The notes under the pieces were generated by a model that ran no database searches, was not told the DNA's origin, and saw only the letters and a list, made by a program, of their open reading frames with translations. Both the position numbers and the translations under genes were made by a program. DNA of 64,000 nucleotides from positions 28,639,001-28,703,000 of the forward strand of contig JAZBRS010000023.1 in the NCBI GenBank assembly GCA_037176725.1, in the 5' to 3' direction. The DNA comes from Posidonia oceanica. Taxonomy: Eukaryota > Streptophyta > Magnoliopsida > Alismatales > Posidoniaceae. Shown piece by piece: positions 49,501 to 61,500 of the stretch; within the stretch, counting starts at the first letter, position 1; each line of letters starts with the position of its first letter.

Positions 49501-52500
49501 ATCATGTTGAATGTTACTGTATATTCTGAATCTGTGGCTATTATAGTATTACCAATAAGTTCTTTGTCAATGACTTAAAACTGAAATCTGAAACAATTAT
49601 GCCAGGAAAATGGTACCCAATAATGATGTGAGATTATCTGGATTATTTACCAAATCCAAATAATAAACACTTGACAGTTGGACTTCATTCTCACTATACT
49701 GAGTACTGACAATCGACAACTCAAACTCTAAGGACTAATAGAAAAAAATCCGTTAATCCTAAACTCTAAAGAATTACTTGAGGTTTACAATTGGTTCCAT
49801 CCTGATTTTAGAGACTCTTAGTTGCCAAGTGGGTGACCTCTTTTTTAAATATTTACCTTTTTTTTCAGTGTATGCTAGACTGTTTGAAGTTTCTTGTTCG
49901 CCAACTCTTGTTTTTCTTTATTGTCTTTGTGATCTATTACTTCTTGCTAATAGATAGTCATCATTGTCTTCATGCTTTTTCTTTGGTGTTCGTACATTTT
50001 ATTGCTCTTCGCTTATGGGCTTCTGGGCTTCTGACAACTCATTCATGTAACCATGGACTAGAGATTCTTTTGATTCTGTGATATTTTGTTTACTAATTTC
50101 TCATGTAAAGATTATTGCTGCTTATAGATTCGTTAGTTTCCATGAGAAGAAATTTTTTTATCACGTGCAACTGTGCTGATAAATTCCATGATGAAGACTG
50201 TTCTACCAACTCCACCCTTCGAAGCATTGTAGTTTTCCTCCATGAATTCCATGGAAGATACAGTATTTTGATGTCCTGTTCAAAGTGTTTTTGAACAAGA
50301 CAAAAAGCTAAACTGAAAAGAAATTATCTGCCTTCCCCATCACTGCTCTTGGAGGCATATGAGACTGTAGTAATTCTGAATTCTGATTGTCCATGTACGT
50401 TACCAAAGCTTGCGTGCATCGATCAAAATAGGCTCATTATATGCGGCTGGATCCGAGGGAAGAAACTTGACTTGGAAACGCTGGCAAAAGAAAAGAAAAG
50501 AAAAGATAAGACAAAATGGAGTCGCCATCGGGTCTATTGAATTGGAAGACAAGGAAAATCGAAGATAAAACATGAAAAGACATGCTAAACCGGATGCAAG
50601 GAGGGGCAAAGGGATGCAATGCTGAGCTAGACTATGCTATGCCATGCTATACTATGCTATGACTCATGCCTAGGATAAAGGAAAGGTCGATGCGAGCCAA
50701 GAGAAAAGGCAAGGACTCCTGTTACGCACGGGGAAGGTGTTAGGCACCCCCGATACGTCCGAAAGTCGGTCTTTCTTAGGTAATCTCGCGCTAATGCAGG
50801 GAATTGCTAGTTTAATGTCTAAATGCCATAAATGCTTACCTGCTATGTATTGAAAATAAACGTGCCATCTATGTACTCAGTCACGCTGCTAGTGTTCCGA
50901 ACTGGGTGGACCCTGGTTCGTGAGAACTCCTAGGTAGTAAGCATCATAGCCCTATATGCAGATGCAAGCGATAAAGCAAGACCGCGAGGAAACCAAGCAA
51001 TGCAAGTGATAAGGCAAAAGCAGGTGCGGAAAACGGCACGAAAATGCGGAAAACATTGCGAGGCACGGAAAACGAGGCAAAGGGCGGAAAATGGTGCAAC
51101 GGGGCGCAGAAAACTATGCAACGGAGCGAGAAACGATGCAAAATGCGGAAAACGGGGCAAAGCACGGAAAACGAGGCAAAGCGGGGTGCAAAATCAAAAC
51201 AAAGGGATGGACAACATGCATAGGGGTTGCAGCAAGCCAAAGAAGCGAAAAAATACAGAAAACGGCCAGCGAAGTCAAATCGGCGCTTTAAAATGGTTGT
51301 CAGCCATCTGCAAGCATTGGACGCTGGACACTAGCATTGCTGGCGTCCAACACCTGCCGAAGGCAGACAGCATGTAGATTTTGGAAAATCATGCATTCTA
51401 GCTATATGGATGCAGTACAGATGCAAAAATGTAACTAAATGGGTGCATGAAATGCAGGTCTAACCTAACAGAAGATTAGAAGAGGGATCAGAGCAAGGAA
51501 CAAGCCAGAATCAAGGATTCAAGTAAGTAGGTTGTTAGACGCCTGTACACTGGACGTCTAACGTTAGACGCCAGAGTGGTTGGCGTCCAACACAGATCAG
51601 AAGACAGAGGAGAGAAAGAAGCATGCAAAAGCAAAATAAAAAATGGGTACATGCATTTGGGCCATTGAGGATGAGCATGGGACAAACACACAAGCATGGG
51701 GTCACAAAGAAGCCAGAAAGAACCTTACCTGTAGCCTGTGCCAGGTCAGAGACACAACCAGAGTGTTGGACGCGAGCTAGGCCGGCGTCCAATGTTGGAC
51801 GCCTGCACTAGCAGCGTACAACGTCTGGGGAGGCACAGCACACAAAAAACATGCATAAACAAGCAAATAATTTAATGGAAGCTGAAGAACAGTTGCAGAG
51901 GAAGCTAAGCATGCATGGAAACACAGGAGACATGCAAGCAAACAAATCAGAGCATCTTGCAAGCTTTAAACAACAGAATGAGGGGCTGGGACGTTAGACG
52001 CCGGAGACAGCAGCGTCCAACGTTGGACGCTGAAGCCTCTAGCGTCTAACGACCACAGCATGCAGACCTACCTGTGCTAAGGGGGAGCTCAGCTCTAAAC
52101 CCCACCTATATGCATGCAGACATACTAAGGCATACCAGAGCAAAAAGGAAATATCCACAGCAAGCATTTAACTCAAGAGAATGAATAAAAAGAAAGCATG
52201 CATGGAGGCAAAAGATTAGGAACTTGCAAAAAGGAGCATGCAACTTAAAGGGACCTTAGCAAACCTAAGCATGGTTGCCATAGGGGCCAAGCATCTTTAA
52301 GCAAGCATAGATCATGCATGGAAATCAATAAGAGGCAAGATGCAAGCATGACAGCAAGCTACAGCTAATAGAAGTGTTGGACGCTGGATGAACCAGCGTT
52401 CAACGTTGGACGCGGCTCACCCAGGCGTCCAACGCAGGCAGGAAGCAAGCAGACTTAGAGCATGCAAAATGATTCAAGCAAGCATGGAAGAAGCATGGAA

Positions 52501-55500
52501 GAAGCAGATAGGCATGGCATAGTATCAGATAACATGCAAGGAAGACATACAGCATGGATTTATAAAATAGCAAGCAGTAGCAAGGCATGGAAAGCATTAG
52601 AATATGAGCTGAGCAAGACAGGGTGTTGGACGTTAGCATATGCTGCGTCCAACGTTGGACGCACCAGTTGGTGCGTCCAACACACTGAACTCCATTCTGG
52701 CCACAAATCGCGGTCAAAAGGATTCAGAAAAAAGCGAAAATGCATGGGAACATTCATACTAGCATGCATGACCTATGGGGATAGAGTGCTTATCTTGTCG
52801 CGGCCTGGAACAGTGTGTCGACCTCTTTCACCGGCGCTGCGGAAGTGGACGACCAGCTGACTCCGGCGAGCTCGTGCGGCTAGCTGGGGGCACGGGAGAG
52901 GTCGGCGAAGGGTCCAGGAGGAAGGTGGACACTTGGTCTAGCTCTGGAGGTGGAGAATTGCAGAGGAAAAGGACCGTGCTGGTCTGTGCGCCCTGAGGAA
53001 GAAGGGTGGTTGGGCTGGTTTTGTTCAATAGGTTGCTTGGGTTTGCTACCGAAATTGCAGCAGCTCAGAGGAAAATTGGCAGACTTTGGCAGGGGCTCTG
53101 GGTGTGCTGAGGCCACGAGGGTGGTAGGAGGGGGTGTGGGCATGTCAGTCGGCCGGCGAAGGAGCTGCTGGTGGCTGACAGAGGCGGCAGGTTGGCAGTG
53201 AGGGCAAGGGAGAGCGAGAATGGTGCTGATAGAGAAAAGATGGGTAGTAACTGGGCTTTGGAAGGTAGTGGATGGCATGGAGTGTGAGAGGGGACGGGTA
53301 GTAAGTGCGGGGAGGCGGTGGAGTAGACGGGCGGTGAGCCGAAGGAGGCGGAGCAGCCGCTGCTGTAATCGAGCCGTTGGACGTTGGAGCAGGAGGCGTC
53401 CAACGTTGGATGCTAGCACAGGACGCGTCCAACGTTGGACGCTGCCTATGCCAGCGTACAATGCGTTCAGTTGGCAAAAGCTGCAAATGGACTTGGACTT
53501 GGGCCTAGAAGGGTTTTAAAAATTGGCAAAAAGACTTGGGTTAAGGCTTGGGGTTTAGGCAAGGTTTTGGGCTTGATTTTGGAGGTAGAAAATGGATTAG
53601 AAAAAAGGAGTACCATTCCAAAGTCCACACGAGTCTGTAGGAGAAAACAACCAACTTCCAGGCTGTCAGAATGGGATGTCTACAGAGATGGATAAGGTGC
53701 TAGCATATCTAACAACAAGGTTTAGAATTGGGAGAATGGAACTCTTTTGATTATAGTCATTTTTGCAGCAATAGTTTGTAACTTGTAATTGTCAAGAAAT
53801 TTATTGCTTCATTATACAGCATCGGCTAATATTTTTCAACTACCGCATCTAGTTTCTATATCCCGATTCCTATCTTCAATTCAAAAAATAACTATCATGA
53901 AATTTGTTCACACAAAGTCTCCTTTTATTTAAATCACTTATGTCCATGTTTACCAAGAAATGTAGTCCACAACCAGCAGCCACCTGAAGAAAGAAGTTTT
54001 TCTTTCACTGCAGAAGCCTCCTAGCAAATTTCATGATTGCTGGATGTAGATTGTTTTACATGTTTCATTAGTACTTTTCAAATCTACCTTACTGTATGTT
54101 TTGGCTAGGGGTGGTAAATAAGCGGACCAATCCGAGCACAACCCAGCTTGGCTTGTTTAACCTTTACTCATGTTTGAGCTTGGTTCAAGCTTGAGTCAAG
54201 CAAGGAAAATCGGGTTCGAGCTCAGCTCATTCGCAAATTGGGTAGCTCAGGCTCAGCTTGAGCTTGTTTAGCCCAGTTGTTCTTAATCGTCTGTTCTTGC
54301 TCCAATGTGGTGGGAGGGGGCTGAATGGGTATATCCGGGAGTAGGTGATTGTGAGGACTGAGGGAGAGCTTTGAGAGGAGGGTGGTTGACATAGAGAAAT
54401 GCGTGACCAGTCGAGAGGTGGAGGCTTTGCCCCTTCATGTTGTGGTGGACTCATGGGAGAGTTTCAGGGATTAGATCCTCCTACAATCCGTCGAGGAGAA
54501 TGGGAAGGGGATCTACTTGTTTTTCAAGTTTTTGTATGTATATCTGTAATTTTATAAAGAATCCCTCGTAATATGCAAATATCTATAATTTATAAATATT
54601 AAACAACAAATATAACTGAGGTGAGCTGAGCCGAGTTGGCGATGTTCAGGCTTGACTTATTTATTTAAATAAGCCTAAAATTGTGTTCATGGTTGGCTTG
54701 TTTATAAACAAGTTGAGCTCGAATCAAGCCTTTAACAAGTTGATCTTGCGCTATTCGTCGAACTCGAGCAAAATTTACAATCCCAGTTCTGGCATGAGTT
54801 TGCTGTCTCAGCAAACTATGCTTGGTATACAGTTTGCTCACAAGTTTGCCATCTCAGAAAACTATGCGTGCTGAAAGTTCCAATGTTCCATACACTGTTA
54901 AGTGCTAAATAAACATGCCAATTTGATTGCCACATAATTAAGATGCTGCAAATTGTATCAACAGATAAACACATACCATTCACGTGCAAGTATACAATGA
55001 ACTGATCTCTCTACCTGGCCTAAAGGAATCTGGGTTTTCACTGCCTTAAGAAGCAGTAGCTAAGTCACTGTTTGACAGCTTAACTATGAAGATGATTGAA
55101 AGTGTTAGCTCAGTTTTCTTTTAGCATTTGACCTTTTGTGAATGGGCTATCAAATGAGGGATGTCTCTGAGGTTGCAGCCAAGTCATTGTTACTGTTAGA
55201 ATAGGTAGAGAAGAATAATAGTATATTAACTTATCACAAAAGGAACACAATCTCATGTATATATAGGAGAATACATACTCGACCTATAAGGAACCTCATA
55301 AACATGAGATTTGTATAAGGATCCATCTATTCTAACATACACTCTTAAGTTGGAGCATAAATATCTAGCATACCCAGTTTGTTATATAGTGACTCAAAGA
55401 AATCTAGAGACAAATCCTTTGTGAAAATATCAACGAGTTGATCGGATGATAGTGTACAAGGAGTAGAAATAACCCCATTTATCATTGTATCTCTAACATA

Positions 55501-58500
55501 TAGGCAGTCTACCTCAATATGCTTTGTTCACTCATGGAAGGCAGGATTCTTAGCAATGAATATGACAGCTTGGTTGTTACAATGCATGAGCATAGGAAGT
55601 TGCATGATGAAACCAAACTTAGTTAACAAGTATTTAAGTCATATCATCTCATATGGTGCTGAGTTTCTACACTCGACCAAGACACCACATTATGTTTCTT
55701 GCATCTCTACGTGACTTGGTTCCCTCCAATATAAGTGCAGTAGTCAGAAGTTGATTTCCAGTCCCCTTTGTTGTTTGTGTAGTTCGAATCCGAGTAAGCG
55801 TCAACACAGAGGTGTCCATGTTTTCGGTAGAGTAGGCCTTTATCTGGTGCATTCTTTACATAGGCCAGCACACGTAAGGCTCCTTTCCAATGAACCATTC
55901 TTGGTTCATGTATAGACAGACTCAGCAATCCAACAATGTAGGAGATGTCGGGACGTGTGATAGTCAAGTAGATAAGCTTCCCGATCATTAGTTTGTATTA
56001 CCTTACATCCTCAAATAGCTCAGAGGAGTAATCCTAAAAAACTGGTCTTTGATCAACTAGATTGCTAACAGGCTTGCAATCTGGAAGTCCGGACTCCTGG
56101 AGTAGGTCAAGGATATACTTTTTTTTGAGACAGAAGTACTTTATCTCTGTTATAGGCAAATTCTATCCCAAAAAAGTATCGAGGTCTTCCTATATCCTTG
56201 GTAACAAAGTGTTTTCTAAGATATTTTTTGGTCTTAGCAATCCCATCTGTGTCACTGCCTGTCAGAAGAATGTCATTAATGTATATTGCAACTATTACAC
56301 ATCCACTGATTCCTTGTTGGATTAACATTAAGTGATCTACTATGCAACATCGAAATCCAGCTTCCATGACAATCTTATTAAATTTCTCAAACCACACTTT
56401 GGGACTTTGTTTGAGGTCATAGATAACTTTCTTTAAGTGGTAGACCTTATTCTCTCATTGAGCAACATATCCTGGGAGTTGCTCCATAAACACCTGTTCT
56501 GTATGATCACTATATATAAAAGCGTTTTTGATATCAAGCTAGTGTAGCTTCCATGCTTGATTGATAGGGATAGATAGTAATACTCGAATGGAGTTTGGTT
56601 TCGTTACAGGAGAAAAAGTTTCAACATAGTCTATACCAAAGGTTTGTGTGAAGTCCTTTGCAACCATACGTGCTTTGTACCTATCAATAGAGCCATCTTT
56701 TTATATTTAATGGTATAAGCCCATCTACATCCCACAACTGCAGCTTCACTTGGAGGAATAATCAACGTTTAAGTGTCATGTGATAATAATGCATGCATCT
56801 CCTTGTCCATGGCAGCTTTTCAATGCGGTACTCGCATAGTCTCTATGTAATTCCTAGGAATAGACTTAGAGGAAATGGACAAGACGAATTGATGAAAGAC
56901 AGGATGAAGACAATCATATAAAATAAACTGTGAAATAGGATGAGCAGTAACAGATCGTTTATCCTTACGGAGAGCAATAGGAAGACCAAAAGTTGAAGTG
57001 TCTGATTGTAGGCATCGGAGTTGTATTGATTGGAGCATGAGGACGACGAGTGTAGACTTGCAAAGGATGAGGGGGTGCTATAGAAGCACTAGAAGTGCTA
57101 GATGCACCGTCAACAACAAAACTCTTAATAATAGTAGGAAGAGGAATAGTAGCTTGGACCTCTGTGGAAGAAGTAGAGGTAAAATACGGTGTGGACTCAA
57201 AAAAGGTGACATCGGTAGAAGGGAAATATCGCCTAATAGTCAGATCATAACACCAATATTCCTTTTGAGTTCTAGAGTACCTTTCAAAGACATACTTGAA
57301 AGGACGATGGGATAGTTTGTCGAAGTCAATAGATAAGTCCTGCACAAAACAAAGACATCCAAAGACTTAGGGAGATAGGTGAAAAAAAGGGAGATCAAGA
57401 CACAATCTCCAAAAGGGAATATCACCATGAAAGGCAGCTGAAGACATCCTATTAATGTGATAGGAGATAGTCAAGACCACATCAGACCAGAGGTATTTAG
57501 AAACATTCATTTGCTGCATGAGAGTGCGTGTGACATCAAGGATATGTTTGTGTTTCCTTTTAGCAACGTCATTTTGTTGTGAGGTGTGCGGGCAAGATAT
57601 TTGATGTAATATTCCCATGGAAGCACAAAAATTGTCATTATCATTTTGGACAAATTCCATAGCATTATCTGTTAAAAAAAGGTATGGAAGTAGAAAATTG
57701 GATTTTTATTTCAGCAAAATTTTTTCTTACAATCGTAGGTACATGAGCTCTGTCGTTAAGTAAATACACCCAGGAGACTCTAGAAAAATCATCAGTAATA
57801 CAATGAGCCTATGACTCGACACAGACAACACACGACATGGACCCCAAATATTTGAGTAGATTAACTCAAAAAGACCATAACTCACAGAACTTAACTGACT
57901 AAGGTAAGTAGCACGATGATGCTTACCCAATTGACAATATGTACACTCGAAAGGTTCCACAGACATTCAAGGCAAGGTTTGCTGAAACTTTCGAAGAGAA
58001 GGATGACCAAGACGAAAGTGTCACAAAAGAGATGACTATGGAGTAGAAGAGGATGAGACGAGCCCTCTTGGAACATTCTCGCTAACAAAAAGGTACAATG
58101 AACGTCCTAAACCAATCTCTTTTCCGTCTGCAGATCCTGGAAAGTACAGTAATATGAAAAAAAAGTTAGAGCAATTTAAAGACTTTGTGATTTTGCTAAT
58201 AGAAAGTAAGTTGACTGGAAAATTAGGCACATAAAGAACATTAGCAAGGTTTAGAGAAGAAAAGGCCTGAACAACCTTCTCTAAGAACACAACAAAGACT
58301 ACTATTTGCTCTAGACATGGAAGGAGTAAAGGGTGCACTGGATAAGGAAGCAAAGAGGTCTTTAGTACTTGTCATATGAGCGGAAGCACTTGAGTTTAAT
58401 ACTTAAGAACTGTCTGTAGAGGCTAAAAAGGCACCAGTTGTTGCATGGGAAGTTGTGAGTGAAGTCTGACCTATCTGAAGTTGTAGGAAATGGTCATACT

Positions 58501-61500
58501 CAGTTTGAGAGATAGTAACTGTATCAGACGTGCATGTGGTCCCCGAGGAGTTTTCTGATGCAGTCACAGCATTTTGGGTCCATTCAAGTTTATCGAACTT
58601 CTCCCAGCACTTATCAGAAGCATGATTAGTACGGCCAGCCAGCAATAGTGATCACACTTGTGGTTCCAATGTCCACCGTTACATCCTCCCCTTGAAGTGT
58701 GTCCTCTACCACGTTCGTGACCACGTCCACGATCGTAATTGACTATCGCCGACTGATCGATGGTGAAAATAGGAGTTCCAGTGGAGATACGGAGAACGTG
58801 AGAGAATGTAGACGACAGTGATGGAACAGTGTCAACACCAAGTGCTTGTCTATAGATCTGGGATGCGATCTTGGGTCAAAGAGCGGAGAGCAATTTTGCA
58901 ATGGTTAGCCCTTCGTGATACTCCCTTAATGTCAGTGTATCGAGAACAATTAGTTGATGAATATCCAACTCATAAATAAGAGCATGTAGAGAGGTATACA
59001 GATCTTGAACTGAGTGGTCTCCTTGTTGAAGGGAGAAGAACTGCTTATAAATTTCAAACACATGAGAGATGTTTCTCATGTCCATATGTTTCTTTCAGTG
59101 TATCCTAGATTTTCTTTATCGGACTGAGAAACATAACGGCAGCAACAATATTCTCCTCCATACTGTTGACAAGCTATGAAATTACACCACAATCTATAGT
59201 AAACAAGTCATCATAAGTGGGATCCTTTGTAGATGACGGATCTTGAGTAATATGCTTTATCTTTCGGTGAGCACCAAGGAACATGACCAGAGAAGATAAT
59301 TCTTTACATTGAGTTTCATGATGGTGCCACTCAAATTCTGAAGCCATGCATCCTGTGAGGCAGTCGGAGGCTTGTCGTGGGAGGATGAGCCATAATGAAG
59401 GAGTTAGTAGACAAACAAACAGAAACAGTAGTAGTAGATAGTTAGGCAGGCAGTAGTTGACCTCTCACGGCACAAGAGGGTGCCTGTACTATGGGGGAGG
59501 AGGAAGGGACCTCGGTGGTGTTTGGGCTCCTCAGAAGCAACAATCGTGGGCTTCCGGCGATTGTTATAGTGTTTCCGGCGACTTCCGACAACTGCTACAA
59601 TGTTTCCGACGACTTTCGACAATTGCTACAGTGTTTCTAGCAACTTCCAGTGATTGCTACAGTGCTTCCAGCGATTGTTATAGTGTTTCCGTTGGCAGCG
59701 GGGTTTGGGTGGCCGGTGGTTAGGGTTTCTAACATATGCTCTTGTTACCATGTTAAAATAGGTAGCGAAGAATAATGGTATATTAACTTATCACAAAAGG
59801 AATACAAACTCTTATATATATATAGGAGAACACATACTTGACCTACAAGCATAGTATCAAATGTCTACGTGTGTCGCCAAAATCTCACTGACATGTGTCT
59901 TGTTTTCAATTTACCGACACGACACCGACATGGAACTTTTGTGAACAAATGTGGATTTTTTTTACTATGTTTCCATCGACATTAAATCGATATGTCGACA
60001 TTTCACTGACATGTGTCTGCTTTTCAGTTTGCCTTGCCGAAATCTGACACGAAACCGATATTTAAAACTTTACCTACAAGGAACCTCATAAACAGGAGAT
60101 TCGTATAAGGATCCATTTATTCTAACAATTACATGACGATTTTTTATTCTTAATGCACCCGTTTGAAATGAGTGACAAGTTTCAAATGAGGCATGAACTT
60201 TTAATCTCTAATTTTGATGATACTTACATACGTTAAGGAGGATCACAATGAGTGGTTCGAAGAATGATAAACCATTCTCTCTATTGTGTTTAATTTTTTT
60301 ATTTTATCCAACTTGAAATTTCAATCATGAATAAATTGAACATGCAGTTAATCTCCATTGAGTGACATGTTTTAATTCAAGTGATTTCTTACTGTCTATT
60401 GTAAACATAATTTAATTAGTCTAAGCTTAATTCTATTTCATTGAGTTTATCACCTGTGGCCAGCATGATACATATAATTACTATTTGCTCTCCAACAATT
60501 GAATTTTCGAAGTCAAGCAAGGAAAATACCTGAGGATGAAACTGGCACCTATTATTAATCTCTTAGTTTGCATTGGCATCAACAATTGCAACCAGCAACT
60601 AAACAGTTAAAAGATTATTTTCTGCAGTTGACATTGTTTAATCAATTCCACAACCAATTTTGACAGATGAATAATAGTATAGTCACTAACAAAAAAAACC
60701 CTCTTTGTTACTGTTGTAAATAATGCAGAACTTTTCAAAACAAGAAATTTGCAACTAATGGGTTACAACTACTGTACCTTAAATACAAAGTTTCTTCTTG
60801 AATAGTACTCTTGGCAGATATATATTAGTCATTGCTGTTGGCAGAAATACACATTAGATGTTGCAGAACACTTAAAAGTTCTTTAAGCGATCAGATTTAC
60901 ATATTTATTCTGAAAAATGCAATTCATATTCTTTCCTCCCCTTAGTATATGCACTTTTAAGCTTGGATTTCTATCCTTCTATGAAACTTCTATGAAATTC
61001 TGTTCACCAGATTCCACATCTCTTGGAACTTGGCATAAATGCAGTTGAATTTCTTCCAATCTTTGAGTTTGACGAGCTGGAATTTCAGAGGCGTCGAAAC
61101 CCTAGAGATCATATGGTAGGTTGTAACTTATTTTTGTGAGTGAATATTTTGCTTTGCTCAAGTACGTCTTTCTCTTTTGATCTTCTGTTTCACTAACTTC
61201 ATTATATGTAATTATTAATGCTTCTTAAGTTTGAGAAGCATTATATTTGTTAAAATTTAATTTCTATAGTATTTTTGGTACACCAGATCAATACATGGGG
61301 CTATTCTACAATAAACTTCTTCTCTCCTATGAGCCGGTATGCCAGTGCTGGTGGTGGAGCTTTGGCTGCTTCTCAAGAGTTTAAAGAGATGGTGAAAGCT
61401 TTGCATAAGGCTGGCATAGAGGTCACTAATCCATGAATACTCACCATCCAACATTGTCAATTATTAGACATTCTGTTACCAATCATCTTTGCTTGTAGTG

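Larger units (their letters stand above)
55194..60127 (-). mobile_element. Ty1/Copia element C, both LTRs, antisense in ISA3 intron 6
   Basis: The 3' LTR is 55194-55337 (144 bp). The 5' LTR is 59751-60127 and includes a 222-bp later insertion. Both LTRs, read on the minus strand, start TGTTAGAATA and differ at about 13 positions. The primer site TGGTAACAAGAGC abuts the 5' LTR. Flanks GTTAC and ATTAC are a one-mismatch duplication. In order: leader with a 31-bp tandem repeat; gag remnants ([10 protein letters not shown]); GAG-pre-integrase/integrase ([33 protein letters not shown], where the usual Glu of the E-R-x-H motif is Lys); RT with YIND in place of YVDD; RNase H ([20 protein letters not shown]). 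The RT and integrase changes plus frameshifts show it is dead. Confidence 0.9.

Noticed and set aside
51316..53463. Possible CRISPR-like array
   Set aside because: Spacing is irregular (hundreds of bases), units are inverted-repeat modules inside an LTR candidate, and the context is plant nuclear DNA.
51000..53520. Several ORFs of 80-193 codons
   Set aside because: They lie in repeat-rich LTR sequence, include the palindromic modules and match no protein family that I know.
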